Source of the DNA: Amylibacter sp. SFDW26 | Lineage (GTDB): Bacteria; Pseudomonadota; Alphaproteobacteria; Rhodobacterales; Rhodobacteraceae | NCBI RefSeq assembly: GCF_009184395.1 | Contig: NZ_WEIC01000002.1 | Coordinates: forward strand, 310,001 to 374,000 | Length of the DNA stretch: 64,000 bases | Reading direction: 5' to 3' | Program-made: the position numbers and the translations under genes | Notes under the pieces: generated by a model | Told to the model about the DNA's origin: nothing | Seen by the model: the letters and a program-made list of their open reading frames with translations, nothing else | Databases searched by the model: none | Shown: one piece after another, positions 55,374 through 64,000 of the stretch | Position numbering within the stretch: position 1 is the first letter of the stretch | Layout: the number at the start of each line of letters is the position of its first letter

Positions 55374-55929
55374 TTTCAATCACTTCCACAGTCATATTAC
55401 CGTTTGTATAGACACAGATTTCGGCAGCAATTTCCAAAGCACGGCGTGCAATAGTTTCTGCATCTTTTTTGCCGTCCATCATGGCGCGTGCTGCGGCCAA
55501 AGCAAAGTTACCGCCAGATCCGATTGCAGCAATATCATTTTCGGGTGTTAAAACATCGCCAGCACCTGTGATAACAAACAGGTCTGTGCCATCTGTAACA
55601 ATTAGCATTGCTTCGAGGTTGCGCAGGTATTTGTCCATGCGCCAATCTTTGGCTAACTCAACAGAAGCTTTTGCCAATTGGCCCGGTGTTGCCTCTAATT
55701 TTGCCTCAAGCCGTTCTAGCAATGTGAATGCATCAGCTGTTGATCCAGCAAATCCACAAACAACATCATGCCCACCTGGTGAAATACGGCGCACTTTACG
55801 TGCTGATCCTTTGATCACGGTTGGCCCAAGGCTGACTTGCCCGTCACCTGCGATGACAACTTTGCTGCCTTTTTTAACACCAACGATCGTGGTGCCGTGC
55901 CAGCCGGGGGATTTTGTTGTTTCGGTCAT
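55363..55929 (-). CDS. hslV: ATP-dependent protease peptidase subunit HslV
   Basis: HslV is the threonine peptidase that forms the core of the HslUV protease. The 188-residue product has a short propeptide; the mature enzyme should start at Thr in [10 protein letters not shown] (about residue 13). Further family features are [19 protein letters not shown], and [17 protein letters not shown]. The size is normal. It is the first gene of the hslV-membrane gene-hslU set and follows the ProXp gene on the same strand by 78 bases. Confidence 0.97.
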   Translation of the reverse strand: MTETTKSPGWHGTTIVGVKKGSKVVIAGDGQVSLGPTVIKGSARKVRRISPGGHDVVCGFAGSTADAFTLLERLEAKLEATPGQLAKASVELAKDWRMDKYLRNLEAMLIVTDGTDLFVITGAGDVLTPENDIAAIGSGGNFALAAARAMMDGKKDAETIARRALEIAAEICVYTNGNMTVEVIENDA

Positions 55930-56007
55930 GTCTCACCTTTTTGCTCTTTAGGGGAATATAAGGTGTGAATGGCCTTCAATCTAGAGCGATCACGAAAAAG
56001 CTTTAAA

Positions 56008-56523
56008 TTAAGATGCCTCTGAATTTGTTAAATTAATCCAACTGTATGTGCAGCCCACTGACTTTAGAAACGCTTCTAAATCTGCAGGGGACATCGCTGT
56101 CGTTTGGGTATTCACCATCGGATGCATGTAGATTTGCTTACAGTTTTGTAAAGTTTCATCCAAAAATAGCGTTACACCCTTTTCAACACCTACAATCATA
56201 GAAAGAGGTGTAACAGCACCCGGCAAAACACCCAAATGCTCCATCAACCTGTCAGCAGAACCAAAAGAGAGATTCGTTGCGCCAATTGTGCGGGACAGTG
56301 CCTTTAGATCAATTGCTTGATCTTGTTCAGCCACAACAAGGTAATTGCGTTTTTTACGGTCACGCAAATACAGATTCTTGATATGCCCACCGCCCTGCGC
56401 AGAGGAAAGGAATTGATGCTGAACTTTTTTGGAATCTTCCACAGTCTTTAAAGCGACGTGGTGGGTGTTTTGGTAGGCTAGACCAAGCTGGTCTAGCCGT
56501 TTTAGTAAATCTTCGGGCGACAT
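56008..56523 (-). CDS. ProXp-type aminoacyl-tRNA deacylase
   Basis: A 171-residue free-standing relative of the prolyl-tRNA synthetase editing (INS/YbaK) domain. The Lys in HIKNLYLRDRKKRNYLVV, the GxxxPL-like GAVTPLSMI and HPMVNTQTTAMSPADLEAF are typical of ProXp-ala/PrdX proteins, which hydrolyse mischarged Ala-tRNAPro. Its ATG lies 1 base after the infB stop, so it is probably the last gene of the rimP-nusA-ylxR-infB transcript. Which mischarged tRNA it edits is not proven. Confidence 0.88.
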   Translation of the reverse strand: MSPEDLLKRLDQLGLAYQNTHHVALKTVEDSKKVQHQFLSSAQGGGHIKNLYLRDRKKRNYLVVAEQDQAIDLKALSRTIGATNLSFGSADRLMEHLGVLPGAVTPLSMIVGVEKGVTLFLDETLQNCKQIYMHPMVNTQTTAMSPADLEAFLKSVGCTYSWINLTNSEAS

Positions 56524-56524
56524 C

Positions 56525-59005
56525 TTAGTCTAGGTTACGTTCGATTTCTTCTGTTTCAAAGATCTCGATTACGTCATCTGCACGAATGTCTTCGTAGTTT
56601 TCGAATGCCATACCGCATTCTTGACCACCATGAACTTCTTTCACTTCGTCTTTGAAGCGTTTCAAAGTTTTCAGCTTACCTTCGTGGATCACAACGTTGT
56701 CACGCAGCAAGCGAACGCCCGCAGAACGACGTGCAACGCCTTCTGTGACCTCACAACCAGCGATCTTACCAGCGCCTGTGATTTTAAAGACTTCTTTGAT
56801 TGTCGCATAACCAATGAATGTTTCTTTGATTTCCGCAGACAACAGACCAGAAGCAGCCGCTTTGATATCGTCCATTAAGTTATAGATGATCGAGTAATAA
56901 CGGATTTCCACGCCTTTTTGGTTTGAAGCATTACGCGCAGGTGTGTTTGCACGAACGTTAAAGCCAATAATCGGTGCGCCAGAGGCTTCGGCCAATGTCA
57001 CATCAGATTCCGTAATTGCACCGACACCAGAGTGGATAGCGCGCACGCGAACCTCGTCGTTACCGATTTTCTCTAATGCTTGGATGATCGCTTCTGTTGA
57101 GCCTTGAACGTCTGCTTTTACAACGATTGGAAGTTCAGCAACATTTTCGTCTGCTTTGGCTTTTGCCATCAACTGATCCAATGTTGTTGCGGCACCAACA
57201 GCTGCTTTTTTGTCTTTTGTTACTTGGGCACGGTAATCTGCGATTTCGCGTGCTTCTGCTTCGGAACTTACAACGTTCAGGATATCACCAGCTTCTGGTG
57301 TGCCGTTCAAGCCCAGAACCTCTACTGGAACAGATGGTCCAGCTTCGGCAACTGTTTTACCTTGATCGTCCATAAGGGCACGAACTTTGCCCCATTGTTC
57401 ACCCACAACAAAGATGTCTTTGTTGCGCAAAGTACCGGCCTCAACCAGAACAGTAGCAACTGGGCCGCGACCTGTGTCTAGCTTCGCCTCAATCACTGCA
57501 CCTTGTGCTGCGCGATTAGGATTAGCTTTCAGCTCTAAGATTTCTGATTGCAATGCAATCGCTTCCAGAAGTTTATCCAAGCCTTGACCAGTTAGGGCAG
57601 AACATTCGATATCCTGTACGTCACCAGACATCGCTTCTACGATAACTTCGTGTTGCAATAGATCCGTACGCACACGGTTTGGATCAGCACCTTCAACGTC
57701 GATCTTGTTAATCGCGATGATCAAAGGAACTTCTGCCGCTTTTGCATGAGCAATCGCTTCAATCGTTTGTGGCATAACACCATCGTTGGCCGCGACCACC
57801 AAAACAACGATGTCTGTCACTTGGGCACCACGTGCACGCATAGACGTAAACGCCGCGTGGCCTGGTGTATCAAGGAACGTCAACAATGTGCCGTCTTCGG
57901 TTGTAATTTGGTACGCACCAATGTGCTGTGTAATACCGCCAGCTTCGCCTGAAACAACGTTTGTTTTGCGCAAAGCATCCAGAACTGATGTTTTACCGTG
58001 GTCAACGTGGCCCATGATTGTAATCACAGGCGCGCGTGGCTGTAGGTCTTTTTCATCATCTTCAACTTGTTGAATGACATCTTCAACATCAGCATCAGAA
58101 ACACGAACCACTTTGTGGCCAAATTCTTCAACGATCAATTCAGCAGTATCTGCATCGATTGTTTGGTTTTGTGTCGCCATAATGCCGTTTGTCATCAACG
58201 CTTTTACAACTGCGGCCACTTTTTCAGCCATACGGTTTGCAAGTTCGCTTACAGTGATTGCTTCTGGGATTTGTACGTCACGTACAACCTTTTCGCGCTC
58301 AACATTATTGTCGCCCATCATCTGACGACGCTGACGTTCTTGCTTACGCTTCATCGCAGCCATTGATTTCTGATGGCCACCACCGCCGCGAAGCGCTTGA
58401 TTGATGGTTAGTTTACCAGAACTACGGCGGTCATTTGCATCACCACCCTTTGATGGTTTGTTGCGGCGCGGTTCTTCGCGTGCTTTTTCAGGGCGTTTTA
58501 CAGGCTGTTGTTTTGCAGCAGGACGTGAAACGTCTGTTTCAGGCGCAGGCGCTGCAGCTGCAGGCGCATCATTTGGATCAACTTTTTTAGCTTCTGCTGG
58601 CTTTGGCGCTCTTGCAGCTTCTTCACGTGCACGGCGACGTTCTATACGTTCTTGCTCTTCACGTTCTTTTTCTTCTCGCTCGCGGCGACGCGCTGCGCGC
58701 TCGGCTTCACGTGCAGCAGTTTCAGCCTCTTCTTTTGCTTTGCGCTCGGCTTCTTGACCAGCAGCAGCAGCAAGAGCTTTTCTGCGGCGCTCCATCTCAG
58801 AATTAGAAACACCACCAGATGTACCGCCTGCAGGGCGTGTACCTGGGCCAGCACCTGGTTTTCCAGGTACGATTACGCGCTTGCGTTTTTTCTCCACGAC
58901 GACAGATTTCGAACGTCCATGAGAAAAACTTTGGCGCACAGTTCCAGAACCGCCCTTTAATCCGAGTGGTTTTGGTTTGCCGTCGTTGTTGTTTTCGTCG
59001 CTCAT
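56525..59005 (-). CDS. infB: Translation initiation factor IF-2
   Basis: IF-2 is the GTPase that brings initiator tRNA to the ribosome. The 826-residue product has a long Lys/Arg/Glu/Ala-rich N-terminal region (residues about 50-200), then the G domain with [17 protein letters not shown] near residue 332, [17 protein letters not shown] and the NKID motif, domain II and the C-terminal tRNA-binding C2 domain. Length is typical of the alphaproteobacterial form. It follows the YlxR-like gene by 6 bases. Confidence 0.98.
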   Translation of the reverse strand: MSDENNNDGKPKPLGLKGGSGTVRQSFSHGRSKSVVVEKKRKRVIVPGKPGAGPGTRPAGGTSGGVSNSEMERRRKALAAAAGQEAERKAKEEAETAAREAERAARRREREEKEREEQERIERRRAREEAARAPKPAEAKKVDPNDAPAAAAPAPETDVSRPAAKQQPVKRPEKAREEPRRNKPSKGGDANDRRSSGKLTINQALRGGGGHQKSMAAMKRKQERQRRQMMGDNNVEREKVVRDVQIPEAITVSELANRMAEKVAAVVKALMTNGIMATQNQTIDADTAELIVEEFGHKVVRVSDADVEDVIQQVEDDEKDLQPRAPVITIMGHVDHGKTSVLDALRKTNVVSGEAGGITQHIGAYQITTEDGTLLTFLDTPGHAAFTSMRARGAQVTDIVVLVVAANDGVMPQTIEAIAHAKAAEVPLIIAINKIDVEGADPNRVRTDLLQHEVIVEAMSGDVQDIECSALTGQGLDKLLEAIALQSEILELKANPNRAAQGAVIEAKLDTGRGPVATVLVEAGTLRNKDIFVVGEQWGKVRALMDDQGKTVAEAGPSVPVEVLGLNGTPEAGDILNVVSSEAEAREIADYRAQVTKDKKAAVGAATTLDQLMAKAKADENVAELPIVVKADVQGSTEAIIQALEKIGNDEVRVRAIHSGVGAITESDVTLAEASGAPIIGFNVRANTPARNASNQKGVEIRYYSIIYNLMDDIKAAASGLLSAEIKETFIGYATIKEVFKITGAGKIAGCEVTEGVARRSAGVRLLRDNVVIHEGKLKTLKRFKDEVKEVHGGQECGMAFENYEDIRADDVIEIFETEEIERNLD

Positions 59006-59011
59006 TCGTAT

Positions 59012-59662
59012 TTAACCTTTCGCAGCTGATGATTTATCAGCATTTTTTGACGGACTGGCTGTGTTATTGACACGAAAACCTGTCAGTCGATTGGCTTCTA
59101 ATAGGATGCGGGCCGAGAGTCCACCTTTGGACACTGCCGCATGTATCACATTATCCCTGCCGAATGCCAAACCCAATTCCTGTGCTGTAAAGCAAGAAAT
59201 ATAGGAATTCGCAACCGCTGAGGGTCTTATTTTTTGTTTCTGTGGCGCTGATCCATCTTCTGCTTGAAGTAAGATATACCAGCGATCTGACATCATAGCG
59301 CTTTTGGTTTTTTCATACCCACAAATTGCTTGGCCGCTTTTGCGGGCCATAGACATCAAGTCAATTGCGCGTTTTGCGATCAGCCGTTCTGTTAAATCGG
59401 CCAACCCATCAGGGATATTTGCCTTTTGCTTGGCTGATTTTGAAAACAGATTTTGGTCAATGGCTTTTGCCAAATCTTTGCTGTTTGCAGACACCCAAAT
59501 TCCACGACCCGGCAAGCGTTCCGAGATATCAGGTGTTACCATATCATCAGGACCCAATACGAACCGTATTAGGTTAGATGTCGGTAAAGTTTCGCCCGTC
59601 ACTATACAGCGACGTTCAACCACTTCAGCTTGTTTTGTTCGACCACCACGTCCCACGGGCAA
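59012..59662 (-). CDS. YlxR-type RNA-binding protein (DUF448 plus L7Ae-like)
   Basis: A 216-residue protein between nusA and infB. The N-terminal YlxR domain shows ERRCIVTGETLPTSNLIRFVLGPD and LPGRGIWVSANS; the second half is an L7Ae-like domain (KRAIDLMSMARKSGQAICGYEKT, VIHAAVSKGGL). Both parts bind RNA in known families, and the gene is nearly always found in this operon. The N terminus starts at ATG 59662, 18 bases after the nusA stop. Its exact role is not settled. Confidence 0.93.
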   Translation of the reverse strand: MPVGRGGRTKQAEVVERRCIVTGETLPTSNLIRFVLGPDDMVTPDISERLPGRGIWVSANSKDLAKAIDQNLFSKSAKQKANIPDGLADLTERLIAKRAIDLMSMARKSGQAICGYEKTKSAMMSDRWYILLQAEDGSAPQKQKIRPSAVANSYISCFTAQELGLAFGRDNVIHAAVSKGGLSARILLEANRLTGFRVNNTASPSKNADKSSAAKG

Positions 59663-59680
59663 AAACCGAAACCTGACGCA

Positions 59681-61300
59681 TCAGGCTTCAGCCTCCTCGT
59701 CAGATGCGGCTTCGTCTGCTTCCGCAGCAGCAGCATCTTCGGCCAATTGTTCTTCAGTCACCCAACCCAGCTGTAGACGTGCTGCCATGACCAGTTCCTG
59801 AGCTTCTTCTAGACCAACGTCAAAGCTTTCCAATATGCCGTCGTCTTTCACACGCTCGCCGTCAATTGTGGTGTAACCACCAGCCAATTCCCAGTCAGCA
59901 CATGTTGCGAAGTCTTCGATTGTTTTCACACCGTCTTGGGCCAAAGCCACCAACATTTGTGGGGATAGCCCACCAAAGTCGATCAAGCTTTGCTCTGTTC
60001 CCAACTCTTTAGCTGCTGCTAATGCTTTCGCATTAATCTCATCCAAGCTTTCGCGTGCACGCGCTTGCAACTCATCAGCTGTATCTTGGTCGAAACCTTC
60101 GATTACTAGCAATTCGTCTACTTCAACGTATGCAACCTCTTCTAAGGTTGCGAAACCTTCTGAAACCAGCAGCTGTGCCACAACTTCATCAACATTCATT
60201 GTATCCATGAACAATTTCGAACGCACTTCGAATTCTTTCTGACGACGCTCAGACTCGTCCGCTTCTGTCATGATGTCGATATCAAGACCAGTTAGCTGTG
60301 ATGCCAAACGCACGTTTTGACCGCGACGACCAATTGCCAATGACAACTGCTCATCTGGTACAACAACCTCGATACGCTCTGCATCTTCGTCCAAAACAAC
60401 CTTAGCCACTTCTGCAGGCTGCAACGCATTCACTAGGAATGTTGGTGCATCTTCGTTCCAAGGGATGATATCGATCTTCTCACCTTGCAATTCATTCACA
60501 ACAGCCTGAACACGAGACCCACGCATACCAACACAAGCACCCACTGGGTCGATTGAGTTGTCATATGAAATCACACCGATTTTTGCACGAGACCCTGGGT
60601 CACGAGCAACAGCTTTAATATCAATGATACCGTCATAAATCTCAGGAACTTCCATCTTGAACAACTCGGCCATGAATTCTGGTGCTGTGCGGGATAGGAA
60701 AATCTGTGGGCCACGCATTTCAGAGCGCACCTCTTTGATGTACGCACGAACGCGGTCGCCATTGCGGAACATTTCGCGGTTAATAAGCTGGTCGCGGCGC
60801 AACACAGCTTCGCCACGGCCTACATCAACAATCACGTTGCCGTATTCAACACGCTTAACAAGACCGTTGATGATCTCACCCTGACGATCTTTGAACTCTT
60901 CGTATTGACGATCACGCTCGGCTTCACGAACCTTTTGCAAGATCACTTGTTTCGCAGATTGTGCAGCGATACGACCAAAGTCCATTGGCGGCAGCTCATC
61001 AATGATCAATGATCCAACTTCTGGGTTCTCGATATGTGCTTTCGCTTCTTCCACAGTCATTTCTGTTGAAAGGTTCTCAACCTCTTCCACAACTTCGCGC
61101 ACGCGTGTCATTGTCAGATCACCCGTTTTGCGATCGATATGTGCACGAATATCCAGCTCTGCGCCGTAACGAGACTTTGCAGCCTTCGCCATAGATTCTT
61201 CCATTGCTTGAATAACCAGATCAGGGTCGATCAGTTTTTCACGCGCAACCGCTTCAGCGATTTGCAAAAGTTCTAGACGGTTAGCACTTGTAATGGCCAT
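59681..61300 (-). CDS. nusA: Transcription termination/antitermination factor NusA
   Basis: NusA binds RNA polymerase and nascent RNA and modulates pausing, termination and antitermination. I start it at ATG 61300 (MAITSANRLELLQIAEAVAREK), behind GAGGAC; the frame is open 19 codons further into rimP. The 539-residue product has the N-terminal polymerase-binding domain, an S1 domain, two KH domains (FDNSIDPVGACVGMRGSRV-like and LAIGRRGQNVRLASQLTG) and a C-terminal acidic, Ala/Glu-rich tail with helix-hairpin-helix repeats. It follows rimP by 4 bases. Confidence 0.96.
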   Translation of the reverse strand: MAITSANRLELLQIAEAVAREKLIDPDLVIQAMEESMAKAAKSRYGAELDIRAHIDRKTGDLTMTRVREVVEEVENLSTEMTVEEAKAHIENPEVGSLIIDELPPMDFGRIAAQSAKQVILQKVREAERDRQYEEFKDRQGEIINGLVKRVEYGNVIVDVGRGEAVLRRDQLINREMFRNGDRVRAYIKEVRSEMRGPQIFLSRTAPEFMAELFKMEVPEIYDGIIDIKAVARDPGSRAKIGVISYDNSIDPVGACVGMRGSRVQAVVNELQGEKIDIIPWNEDAPTFLVNALQPAEVAKVVLDEDAERIEVVVPDEQLSLAIGRRGQNVRLASQLTGLDIDIMTEADESERRQKEFEVRSKLFMDTMNVDEVVAQLLVSEGFATLEEVAYVEVDELLVIEGFDQDTADELQARARESLDEINAKALAAAKELGTEQSLIDFGGLSPQMLVALAQDGVKTIEDFATCADWELAGGYTTIDGERVKDDGILESFDVGLEEAQELVMAARLQLGWVTEEQLAEDAAAAEADEAASDEEAEA

Positions 61301-61304
61301 GGGT

Positions 61305-61862
61305 TCAGTCCTCTTCGGTTTGAATTTCATCGAACGCGGCTTCGTCAAACCCAGCATCTTTGCGGGCCTTTAAGCTGTCTGCGATCAAGTCGTCGGTTAA
61401 AACCAGCTTTGCATCAGAAAGCCAGTCAAATTGCAGGCCGATAATCCCTTGTGGGATTTCAATCAGCACTTCGTTATCCTCAATGCCGCGCAATTCGCCC
61501 TTAAAGCGGCGCTGGCCATCGATCAGTTCTGTGGTTTCAATCTTGGCTTCATAGCCTTCCCACATCTCAAAGTCTTTTAAACGTGTCAGCGGGCGGTCGA
61601 TACCGGGGCTGGACACTTCTAATGAAAAGTCACCCTCAATCGGATCTTCCACATCTAATATCGCACCCACTTCAGTAGAGATTTTAGCACAATCATCCAC
61701 TTCAATCCCACCCTCAGGTTTTTCCGCCATGATTTGCAGGATTGTGGATTTACCAGACATCAAACGCACGCGCACCAGTTCATACCCCATGTCTTCAATG
61801 ACTGGGGTGATAATCTCTGCCATGCGTTTATCAATCGCTGCTTTTGCAATCAGGTCTGACAT
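61305..61862 (-). CDS. rimP: Ribosome maturation factor RimP
   Basis: RimP helps assemble the 30S subunit. The 185-residue product (start ATG 61862 with GGAC upstream; ATG 61880 is also in frame) has the conserved [41 protein letters not shown] (seen as SSPGIDRPL) and an acidic C terminus. It heads the rimP-nusA-ylxR-infB-proXp operon. A hairpin followed by seven T residues lies only about 26 bases upstream of the start, so expression may depend on read-through. Confidence 0.94.
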   Translation of the reverse strand: MSDLIAKAAIDKRMAEIITPVIEDMGYELVRVRLMSGKSTILQIMAEKPEGGIEVDDCAKISTEVGAILDVEDPIEGDFSLEVSSPGIDRPLTRLKDFEMWEGYEAKIETTELIDGQRRFKGELRGIEDNEVLIEIPQGIIGLQFDWLSDAKLVLTDDLIADSLKARKDAGFDEAAFDEIQTEED

Positions 61863-61888
61863 ATGTGGTCCATGTTTCAATTAGGCAC

Positions 61889-61910
61889 AAAAAAACGGGC
61901 AGCTGCCCGT
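61889..61910 (-). terminator. Intrinsic terminator in the rimP leader
   Basis: On the minus strand ACGGGC-AGCT-GCCCGT forms a 6-bp GC-rich stem with a four-base loop, followed directly by seven T residues, a textbook Rho-independent terminator. It lies 26 bases before the rimP start, in the leader of the rimP-nusA-infB operon. Confidence 0.75.
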
Positions 61911-61996
61911 CGATGAAGTTCCGATGGAAGTCTGGGGGTGGAAGCCAGTCTTACCGCTGTTGAGGTGGATATAGGCTGAGTCCTAAAATTATGCAA
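61911..61996 (-). promoter_or_regulatory. rimP operon promoter and structured leader RNA
   Basis: On the minus strand TTGCAT (61991-61996) and TATATC (61968-61973) are separated by 17 bases, a good sigma-70-type promoter. Transcription would start near 61961. The leader RNA contains a hairpin at 61926-61955 (CTGG/CCAG core, extended by AAG/CTT and GG/CC pairs with one mismatch and a bulged U) just before the terminator at 61889-61910. The arrangement suggests premature termination or an sRNA of about 70 nucleotides. Confidence 0.6.
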
Positions 61997-62146
61997 GGGG
62001 AATCGCGAAACCTGTCATTTGTACAATGGTTTCCGCTCAACCAATCTATATTTTGCAACCAATGCAAATCTTAAGCGGCAATAGCCACTTGCTGAAAAGC
62101 ATAAAACCTAAAGCAAAACTGACTTTAAAAAATAAGGACTAAAATC

Positions 62147-62617
62147 ATGCGAGCATTTATATTCGTTTTACTTTTACCACTAATCGGATGTGGGGGCGAA
62201 GCCAACATGGGTAGGCTGTTAAAGCAAATCAATTACAATGATGTGAAAGGAAAAGAAGCTGAATTTGTAAGAAAAGCAGATGAGATAGTTGCCCAAGTAA
62301 AAGCGAAAAATTTGAAATACCTGATAGCAAATTCAGGCCCTGCTGTAAAAAGAGAACTCGGCGATGCTGGTTTGGCAAAATATTACAAAGAGCAAATATT
62401 CACACATGTTAAAAGTGGAACTGTATTCCAGCGACAAAACAAAACCCGTATAATGTTTGATGAAAATGACAACGCTGGTTATGCGGTTAAATATAATTTC
62501 AAGAGCGCCAATTGTGAGGGGCTTTTAAATGTTGTCGTGATTTCCTATATCAGAGAACTGCAAATCCGAGGCATTTCCTTTCGTGACTTAAAGGGCGCAG
62601 GTTGTGTAAAACCCTAA
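62147..62617 (+). CDS. Small lipoprotein of unknown function
   Basis: A 156-residue protein with a short signal ending in the lipobox LIGC (Cys at residue 15), so it is likely anchored in a membrane. The rest is soluble, Lys/Asn-rich and unrecognised (KGKEAEFVRKADEIVAQVKAK near residue 35). AAGGAC lies before the ATG. The coding style is more A/T-rich than the informational genes before it. A hairpin follows the stop. Confidence 0.65.
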   Translation: MRAFIFVLLLPLIGCGGEANMGRLLKQINYNDVKGKEAEFVRKADEIVAQVKAKNLKYLIANSGPAVKRELGDAGLAKYYKEQIFTHVKSGTVFQRQNKTRIMFDENDNAGYAVKYNFKSANCEGLLNVVVISYIRELQIRGISFRDLKGAGCVKP

Positions 62618-62628
62618 GATTTCTATAG

Positions 62629-62649
62629 GGTGCGTGTTTTGCACGCACC
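62629..62649 (+). terminator. Hairpin after the lipoprotein gene
   Basis: An 8-bp perfect stem, GGTGCGTG and CACGCACC, encloses a five-base loop (TTTTG), 12 bases after the stop. The following bases are not a strong T-run, so termination strength is uncertain. Confidence 0.5.
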
Positions 62650-62723
62650 TTAACAATGTTCTTTTAAGGCTGTGGTAGACATCCGTTTTACGATAAGGAA
62701 TAGTCACACCAAAAGGATAAATC

Positions 62724-63647
62724 GTGCAGACACTCAAAACCAATCTCGATCATCTACCAGCGCGCAAACAGCGTGATCTGGAACAGATCGTTGCTGTCCT
62801 GCACGAAGAGTTCGCCGATAAAATCAAAACCGCCACACAGCCCGACCGCAAATTGGGGCGTATCCTGAAAATCATTCTCTTTGGTTCCCACGCCCGTGGC
62901 GATTGGGTCGAGGATCGCACCAGCGGTTATTTTTCTGACTACGATATTCTGGTGATCGTCAGCCACGCAGATTTCACCGATATGGCAACCTATTGGGCCC
63001 CTGCCGAGGATCGTTTGATGCGCGGGCGCGAAATGTTTCACAGCCTGCCGCAATTCATCGTGCATACATTGGACGAGGTGAACACGGGTCTGACAACAGG
63101 CCAGTATTTTTTCACCGACATCATCCGCGACGGCGTGCTGCTTTATGAGTTGACCGATCAAACCCCCAAAGGCCAAACGAAATATAAACTCGCCACCCCA
63201 ACGCCCCCAGATCAGGCAACCGCCAAAAAGATGGCGCAAGAGTATTATGAGCATTGGAGTGAGAGTGCAAAGAGTGGTTTAAAAGGTGCACGCTTCTACA
63301 TTGAAGGCGGCGATAAAAACGACGCAGCCTTCCTGCTACACCAAACAACAGAACGCGCCTATACGTGCTTCCTACTCACAAAAACCCTCTACAACCCCTC
63401 AACCCACAACATCAAAAACTTACGCTCTATGGCAGAAGCCAAAGAAGAACACTTGCGCCCAATCTGGCCCCGAGGCCAAAAACCTTTTGATAAACGCTTT
63501 GAATTATTGAAAAAAGCCTACGTCGAAGCACGCTATTCCAAACACTACGAGATCACAGCGGAAGAATTGGATTGGTTGTTGGAGCGTGTAGAGGATTTGG
63601 TTGGTCAGGTTGATGAACTGTGTCAGGCGTATTTGACTGGTTTATAA
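62724..63647 (+). CDS. Nucleotidyltransferase-HEPN fusion protein
   Basis: A 307-residue two-domain protein. Residues about 45-80 hold the minimal nucleotidyltransferase (MNT) motif FGSHARGDWVEDRTS...SDYDILVIV, with the GSxxRGD and DxD metal-binding aspartates. Residues about 165-305 form a helical HEPN domain (AARFYIEGG-like GARFYIEGG, FLLHQTTERAYTCFLL, ARYSKHYEI). In separate form, MNT and HEPN proteins are antitoxin and toxin pairs, where the MNT modifies the HEPN partner. Here they are fused, and the canonical Rx4-6H of catalytic HEPN toxins is not evident, so it may be a tRNA/nucleotide-modifying or sensing protein. Start at GTG... is not needed: ATG-like start is preceded by AAGGAT. Confidence 0.75.
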   Translation: MQTLKTNLDHLPARKQRDLEQIVAVLHEEFADKIKTATQPDRKLGRILKIILFGSHARGDWVEDRTSGYFSDYDILVIVSHADFTDMATYWAPAEDRLMRGREMFHSLPQFIVHTLDEVNTGLTTGQYFFTDIIRDGVLLYELTDQTPKGQTKYKLATPTPPDQATAKKMAQEYYEHWSESAKSGLKGARFYIEGGDKNDAAFLLHQTTERAYTCFLLTKTLYNPSTHNIKNLRSMAEAKEEHLRPIWPRGQKPFDKRFELLKKAYVEARYSKHYEITAEELDWLLERVEDLVGQVDELCQAYLTGL

Positions 63648-63653
63648 TTTTAC

Positions 63654-63995
63654 TCAATCAGATTTTTTGGTACCCATTACATATCCAGCGATAGTTAGTT
63701 CGAAAGTAATAAGTTTTTCAAGAATGTTTGCAGCGTTATCGTTCCAGATCATAACAAATAGTGAAATTAGAATTGCTATAAACCCAAGTAATAAGAGAAT
63801 TAGACAAGTATTAAGTGAAGAATCTGACGAACCAATTAACTTGCCAAAAGGCCCTTGTTCCGTCTCTTTCTCCTCTAAGCTTCTTTTGTGAGCTGCCTCT
63901 ACAGCCTTTTCATCTGGGGATGAAAAGGCGCCAGCTTCGTCGCTTGGGGTTGGGTTTTGGTCTATATCAAGCTGGTTGTCTGTGTCCGCGCCCAT
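63654..63995 (-). CDS. Small two-helix membrane protein, start near window edge
   Basis: A 113-residue frame whose Met is 5 bases from the right edge; the true start may lie outside the window. The first 60 residues are acidic and hydrophilic (Glu/Lys-rich KRSLEEKETEQGPF), followed by two hydrophobic segments (NTCLILLLLGFIAILISLFVM and a weaker ITFELTIAGYVMG, cited in parts). I recognise no family. It is convergent with the nucleotidyltransferase-HEPN gene, 6 bases away. Confidence 0.5.
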   Translation of the reverse strand: MGADTDNQLDIDQNPTPSDEAGAFSSPDEKAVEAAHKRSLEEKETEQGPFGKLIGSSDSSLNTCLILLLLGFIAILISLFVMIWNDNAANILEKLITFELTIAGYVMGTKKSD

Positions 63996-64000
63996 GCTGC

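Noticed and set aside
1-64000. tRNA, rRNA, CRISPR arrays, insertion sequences or prophage genes
   Set aside because: Intergenic gaps were read for cloverleaf arms, spaced repeats and terminal inverted repeats with transposase frames; none was recognised.

Overview
The window looks like a chromosomal segment of an alphaproteobacterium of the Rhodobacterales (roseobacter-type), from a lineage with a fairly low G+C content (mid-40s % by eye, not counted). The evidence is gene order and content: hemJ, rho, mnmE, mnmG, rsmG, parA and parB on one side of a non-coding gap, and maf, aroE, coaE, dnaQ, secB and FxsA/Tim44-like/Smr genes on the other. MnmG begins MFHVKH, there are three exact parS sites, and the lptC-lptA-lptB-hpf-ptsN order is present. 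Genes are very tightly packed. Many same-strand neighbours overlap as ATGA, and three convergent pairs share one palindromic TTAA as both stop codons.

Layout. 0-10 kb: 5' part of mtgA, a small membrane protein, glutamate synthase (gltD, a DUF4328-like membrane gene coupled to gltB), uppP and an NDUFA9-like reductase. 10-14.7 kb: an SDR enzyme, a small SH3-like protein, an RNase D-like exonuclease, then lptC-lptA-lptB, hpf and ptsN. 14.7-24.1 kb: a seven-gene surface-glycan operon on the minus strand (cysQ, GT2, galU, GT4, GT2-like, GT14 with a long C-terminal region, sulfotransferase) beside an orphan ABC-2 permease and alkB. 24.7-35.3 kb: heat-shock genes (dnaK-dnaJ, grpE, hrcA) interleaved with maeB, mutS and a VOC protein. 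35.4-38.2 kb: rph-rdgB-hemW-DUF454. 38.2-46.0 kb: partition and tRNA-modification genes up to a 405-bp DnaA-box-bearing gap that I interpret as the chromosomal origin. 46-52.3 kb: maf-aroE-coaE-dnaQ, secB, fxsA, Tim44-like, smr and an MFS transporter. 52.5-61.9 kb: glycine-zipper lipoprotein, hslU, a membrane gene, hslV, ProXp, and the infB-ylxR-nusA-rimP operon preceded by a short leader with its own promoter, a hairpin and an intrinsic terminator. 62-64 kb: a small accessory edge with a lipoprotein, a nucleotidyltransferase-HEPN fusion and an incomplete membrane protein.

How the genes fit together. Genes on both sides of the putative origin point away from it, so they are co-oriented with replication, and parS/parAB lie within 8 kb. 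The glycan operon couples sugar activation (GalU), several glycosyltransferases, a sulfotransferase and CysQ, which removes the PAP by-product of sulfation; this suggests a sulfated surface glycan. No tRNA, rRNA, CRISPR array, insertion sequence or prophage was recognised.
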